NCBI RefSeq assembly: GCF_001507435.1
Contig: NZ_LMWH01000172.1
Location: 62,001 to 126,000 of the forward strand
Length of the DNA stretch: 64,000 bases
Reading direction: 5' to 3'
From: Streptomyces sp. NRRL F-5122
GTDB lineage: Bacteria; Actinomycetota; Actinomycetes; Streptomycetales; Streptomycetaceae
Under the pieces are notes generated by a model that ran no database searches, had not been told where the DNA came from, and saw only the letters and a program-made list of their open reading frames with translations. The position numbers and the translations under genes were made by a program. Each line of letters begins with the position of its first letter. Position 1 is the stretch's first letter. Positions 61,086 through 64,000 of this stretch are shown here, in pieces.

Positions 61086-61770
61086 TCACAGCAGGTGGCC
61101 AGCGTCGCCGACCACGGACAGAACGCGTCTGAGCAGGGCGCCGATCGGTCCGTCGGCACTCTCCAGGGCCAGTGCGCCGCGCACCACGGCGGCGGTCTGC
61201 GGATCGCGTCCGGCGCCGGCCACCAGGCATGCCACGAACTGCTCCACGAGCCAGTCCCGCAGTTCGTCCACCGGTGGCTGCTTGTCCTCGTCGAGCCAGA
61301 TCAGGGAGGCGGCCTCCACTGCGGTGATCCACGTCCGCACGGCTGAGGATGTGCTCGGCGGCGGCCCGCCGTACCCCGTCGACGATGGCGGTGGTGCGGG
61401 ACGTCTCGACCACGCTGCCGCCCTGGAGCAGCGCGCTGAACCCGGCGTCGTGCTGGTCGACGAAGGCGAGGTAACGGTCGAGGGCGCGGCCGAGGCGCCG
61501 GGTCAGCGGTCCCTCCGGGGGCTCGGCGAAGCACTGCTCGAGCTCCTCGGCCGCGGAGCGGAGCGCGGCCTCGTACAGCTGCTGCTTGCCGCCGGGGAAG
61601 TAGCGGTACACGAGCGGGCGCGAGACCCCGGCCGCCTCGGCCACGTCGTCCAGTGAGACCTCTTCGGGCGCGCGCTGCGCGAACAGGGACAGCGCGGCGC
61701 CGAGCAGCTGGCTTCGCCGCTCCTCGACGCTGAGCCGACGGTACGCGCGGGTGGGGGCCTCGGAGGTCAT
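61086..61770 (-). pseudogene. TetR-family regulator interrupted by a frameshift
   Basis: From ATG 61770 the first ~143 codons encode a normal TetR N-terminus (RRSQLLGAALSLFAQ, VSLDDVAEAAGVSRPLVYRYFPGGKQQLYEAAL) and part of the ligand domain up to AAAEHILS. Around 61341-61350 the reading must change frame to continue the conserved C-terminus RTWITAVEAASLIWLDEDKQPPVDELRDWLVEQFVACLVA ending at 61086. The combined ~227 residues is the normal TetR length. In the uncorrected frame the protein instead runs to 61021 with an Arg-rich nonsense tail. It is either a one-base indel mutation or a sequencing error. It probably controlled the adjacent AurF-like gene. Confidence 0.85.
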
Positions 61771-61873
61771 GTGGGGCAGCGTAACCGCGTTGTCGTACAA
61801 AACGGCGGGGCGAGCCCGTCCCGCGGCCGGGGCGGCCTGCACGGCCGGCCCCCGGAACCCCACGGGTCCGTCC

Positions 61874-62803
61874 TCAGGCCAGCAGCCCCGAGGACCGCCA
61901 CAGCCGCCGCCCGACGCCCCGCAGCACGCCGATGTCGTCGAGGAAGTCCGTCAGCCTCTTCGCACCCGTCTGCATGACCTCCCGCCGGTGGCCGCTCGCC
62001 CTGACCTGGGCGGCCGCCTCCTGCTTGTCCAGGCCGACGTTCGTGTAGACCTCGGGGTTCACGAACGCCACCGAGAAGACGCGTGCGAACTCACCGGAGG
62101 TGATCCGGGTGAACTCCTGCGACCACCGCGGGGCGGTCAGCATCTGGCGGCGCAGTTCCTCGCGCGCGTACCGGACGTGCCGGGCCTCCTCGACCACGTG
62201 GATGCGGGTGACCCCGCGGATCAACGACTGCACCCGCTCGTCGGGGAAGGTCAGCCGCTGCATCCAGTCGAGGACCTCCTCGCCCAGGAGGGTCGCCGTG
62301 AAGGAACCGGGTGTCGTCGAGATCGTCTTGAAGAGGCGGCCGAGGTTCTGGTGCACCCGGCTCACCGGGTACCAGGGTGTCCCGCCGTGCGCGATCAGCC
62401 GGGCGAACATCTTCGAGTGCCGGCACTCGTCCTCGATCTCGGTCAGCGCGTAGCGCACATGCGAACTGGTCGCCGCCTTGTCGTAGATGTGCCGGACCAG
62501 CAGCTGCATCAGGATGAGCTCGAACCAGATGCCGAGCGAGGCGAGCGAGGCCGCCTCGTGCTGGGAGAGCAGGATCCGCTGCTCCTCGCTCATCCGCTTC
62601 CACAGCGGCGTGTCGTACAGCGACACCAGCTCCGGCGGCCAGAACCACTTGCCCGCCTCGAAGGGCGCGTCCCAGTCCAGTTCCTTGTCCGGATCGAAGG
62701 AGTGCTTGGCGGAGGAGGCGAGCAATCGCTCGGCCACCTGCTCCCGGTCCTTGAGCAGTCCGAGCGCGTCGCGCAGCACCTCGGCCTCGGTCACGGTCGT
62801 CAT
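61874..62803 (-). CDS. AurF-like di-iron oxygenase
   Basis: 309 residues from ATG 62803. Di-iron ligand motifs are EIEDECRHSKMF near 125 and VVEEARHVRYA near 210, with earlier Glu in LLSQHEAASL, the arrangement of p-aminobenzoate N-oxygenase AurF-family proteins. The reaction is unknown; arylamine oxidation is one family activity. It is divergent from a second di-iron ferritin-like gene across 136 nt and 103 nt from the broken TetR. Confidence 0.87.
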   Translation of the reverse strand: MTTVTEAEVLRDALGLLKDREQVAERLLASSAKHSFDPDKELDWDAPFEAGKWFWPPELVSLYDTPLWKRMSEEQRILLSQHEAASLASLGIWFELILMQLLVRHIYDKAATSSHVRYALTEIEDECRHSKMFARLIAHGGTPWYPVSRVHQNLGRLFKTISTTPGSFTATLLGEEVLDWMQRLTFPDERVQSLIRGVTRIHVVEEARHVRYAREELRRQMLTAPRWSQEFTRITSGEFARVFSVAFVNPEVYTNVGLDKQEAAAQVRASGHRREVMQTGAKRLTDFLDDIGVLRGVGRRLWRSSGLLA

Positions 62804-62939
62804 CGCTGTCCCCACCACCTCGTCGCACGGGCCGCTGTTACCGGCGGTCACGTCTTATGAGACTGCTTGTCAGCAAGGACGTCAATCCCCTGTGCGCCAC
62901 TTGTTGACGGAGCGTCTACCACGTGTGAGCGTGAACTGT

Positions 62940-64000
62940 ATGTCGACGCATGAGCTGTACGCCAAGGAACCGGGAGAAACCCTCTGGCAGGTGCCCGCGA
63001 GCGGTGCGGCGCGGTTCAGCTGGGAGTACGACGAGGGGCGTGATCGGCTGCTCGCCCTGTACCAGAAGGGCAAGGACAAGCAGTGGGACGGGCAGAAGCG
63101 GATCGACTGGGATCTGGAGGTCGACCCGTACGACCCGCTCGGCACCCCTGACGAGGCGGTGACCCTCTACGGCACGCCGTACTGGGCGAGGATGACCGAC
63201 AGCGACAAGGGCGAGCTGCGCAAGCACTACGCCTCCTGGCAGTTCAGCCAGTTCCTGCACGGCGAGCAGGGCGCGATGGTCTGCGCGGCGCGGATCGTGG
63301 AGTCCGTCCCTGATCTGGACGCGAAGTTCTACTCCGCGACCCAGACGATGGACGAGGCGCGGCACGCGGAGATCTACGGCCGCTTCCTGCACGAGAAGAT
63401 CGGGATGGTCTACCCGATCAACGACAACCTCCAGTCCCTGCTCGGCGACACCCTCAGGGACAGCCGCTGGGACATGCCGTACCTGGGTATGCAGGTGCTC
63501 ATCGAGGGCCTGGCGCTGGCGGCCTTCGGCATGATCCGCGACACCACGGACAAGCCGCTGCCGAAGCAGATCCTGGCGTACATCATGCAGGACGAGGCCC
63601 GGCACGTGGCATTCGGCCGCATGGCCCTGCGCGACTACTACAAGCAGCTCACCGACGCCGAACTGCGCGAACGCGAGGAGTTCGTCATCGAGGGCTGCTA
63701 CCTGATGCGCGACCGGTTGCGCGGTGTGGAGGTGCTGGAGAACTTCGGCATCCCGAAGGCGGAGGCGGAGGAGTTCAGCGAGAACTCCGAATTCCTGCGC
63801 CTGTTCCGCCAGTTGCTCTTCAGCCGCATCGTGCCCTGCGTCAAGGACATCGGTCTGTGGGGCAAGCGCCTTCAGCAGGCCTACGTGGACATGGGCGTCT
63901 TCGAGATGGGCGACTCCAATCTCGACCTGCTGATGGCCCAGGACGAGGAGATCGCCGAGAAGCTCGACGCGGAGCGTTTCGCGGTGGAGGAGCGGGAACG
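62940..64000 (+). CDS. Ferritin-like di-iron protein (C-terminus beyond window)
   Basis: At least 353 residues from ATG 62940, cut by the right edge. Two ExxH half-sites are clear: TMDEARHAEIYGRFLHEKIG near 140 and MQDEARHVAFGRMALRDYYKQL near 220, with a preceding FLHGEQGAMV Glu. This is the fold of large ferritin-like oxidases in actinobacteria with no settled reaction. There is no ribosome binding site; GTG 62925 is an alternative start, or the mRNA is leaderless. Together with the divergent AurF-like gene it forms a di-iron pair. Confidence 0.87.
   Translation, partial: MSTHELYAKEPGETLWQVPASGAARFSWEYDEGRDRLLALYQKGKDKQWDGQKRIDWDLEVDPYDPLGTPDEAVTLYGTPYWARMTDSDKGELRKHYASWQFSQFLHGEQGAMVCAARIVESVPDLDAKFYSATQTMDEARHAEIYGRFLHEKIGMVYPINDNLQSLLGDTLRDSRWDMPYLGMQVLIEGLALAAFGMIRDTTDKPLPKQILAYIMQDEARHVAFGRMALRDYYKQLTDAELREREEFVIEGCYLMRDRLRGVEVLENFGIPKAEAEEFSENSEFLRLFRQLLFSRIVPCVKDIGLWGKRLQQAYVDMGVFEMGDSNLDLLMAQDEEIAEKLDAERFAVEERE

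Overview
The window is high-GC actinobacterial chromosome, almost certainly Streptomyces. GC-rich third positions, many GTG/TTG and apparently leaderless starts, a nickel superoxide dismutase with its maturation protease, an EshA-type shell protein, the fused 2-oxoglutarate decarboxylase/dehydrogenase, a conservon, and SARP/AfsR and PadR/DUF4097 genes all fit. The order eshA, sodN, malic enzyme, kgd, two-component pair, lon matches my memory of the S. coelicolor core chromosome near SCO5249-SCO5285. No rRNA, tRNA, CRISPR, transposase or integrase was seen.

Layout. 0-1.4 kb: PLP-dependent enzyme (cut by the left edge) and a peptidoglycan amidase. 1.7-4.4 kb: family 2B encapsulin shell (EshA) with a polyprenyl diphosphate synthase as likely cargo. 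4.6-12.1 kb: acetyltransferase, DUF952, AraC regulator, large AfsR/SARP-like STAND regulator, DrrAB-type exporter, nucleotidyltransferase. 12.2-13.8 kb: sodN/sodX and a CGNR regulator. 13.9-20.4 kb: methyltransferase, polar amino-acid ABC transporter, malic enzyme, MDR oxidoreductase. 20.5-23.4 kb: a tiny HTH protein plus a Clp-N protein behind a paired palindromic operator, then a DUF4097/PadR pair.

24.3-37.8 kb is the striking part. It holds a co-directional, tightly spaced series: Trypco1 domain protein, trypsin fused to VMAP-like modules, MoxR AAA+ ATPase, and a vWA protein with a long helical tail. These are followed by a 69-residue precursor ending F-N-S-A-F (FxsA), a radical SAM/SPASM cyclophane synthase (FxsB), a HExxH enzyme, and a TIR-like/NB-ARC/TPR protein (FxsT). 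I read it as a VMAP-type ternary conflict or signalling system coupled to an FxSxx-COOH ribosomal peptide.

38.0-50.3 kb is housekeeping: kgd, a two-component system, spermidine-synthase-like and rhomboid-like proteins, lon under a probable HspR (HAIR) operator, and a secreted GH25 muramidase. 50.5-57.9 kb: a MarR regulator, a PP2C phosphatase, then a full conservon (cvnABCD) with a flavin monooxygenase. 58-61.8 kb contains two broken genes: an NlpC/P60 endopeptidase that lost its catalytic core and a frameshifted TetR. The window ends with divergent di-iron genes, AurF-like and ferritin-like, the latter cut by the right edge.

All calls come from reading the sequence and from family knowledge. 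No database search was run.
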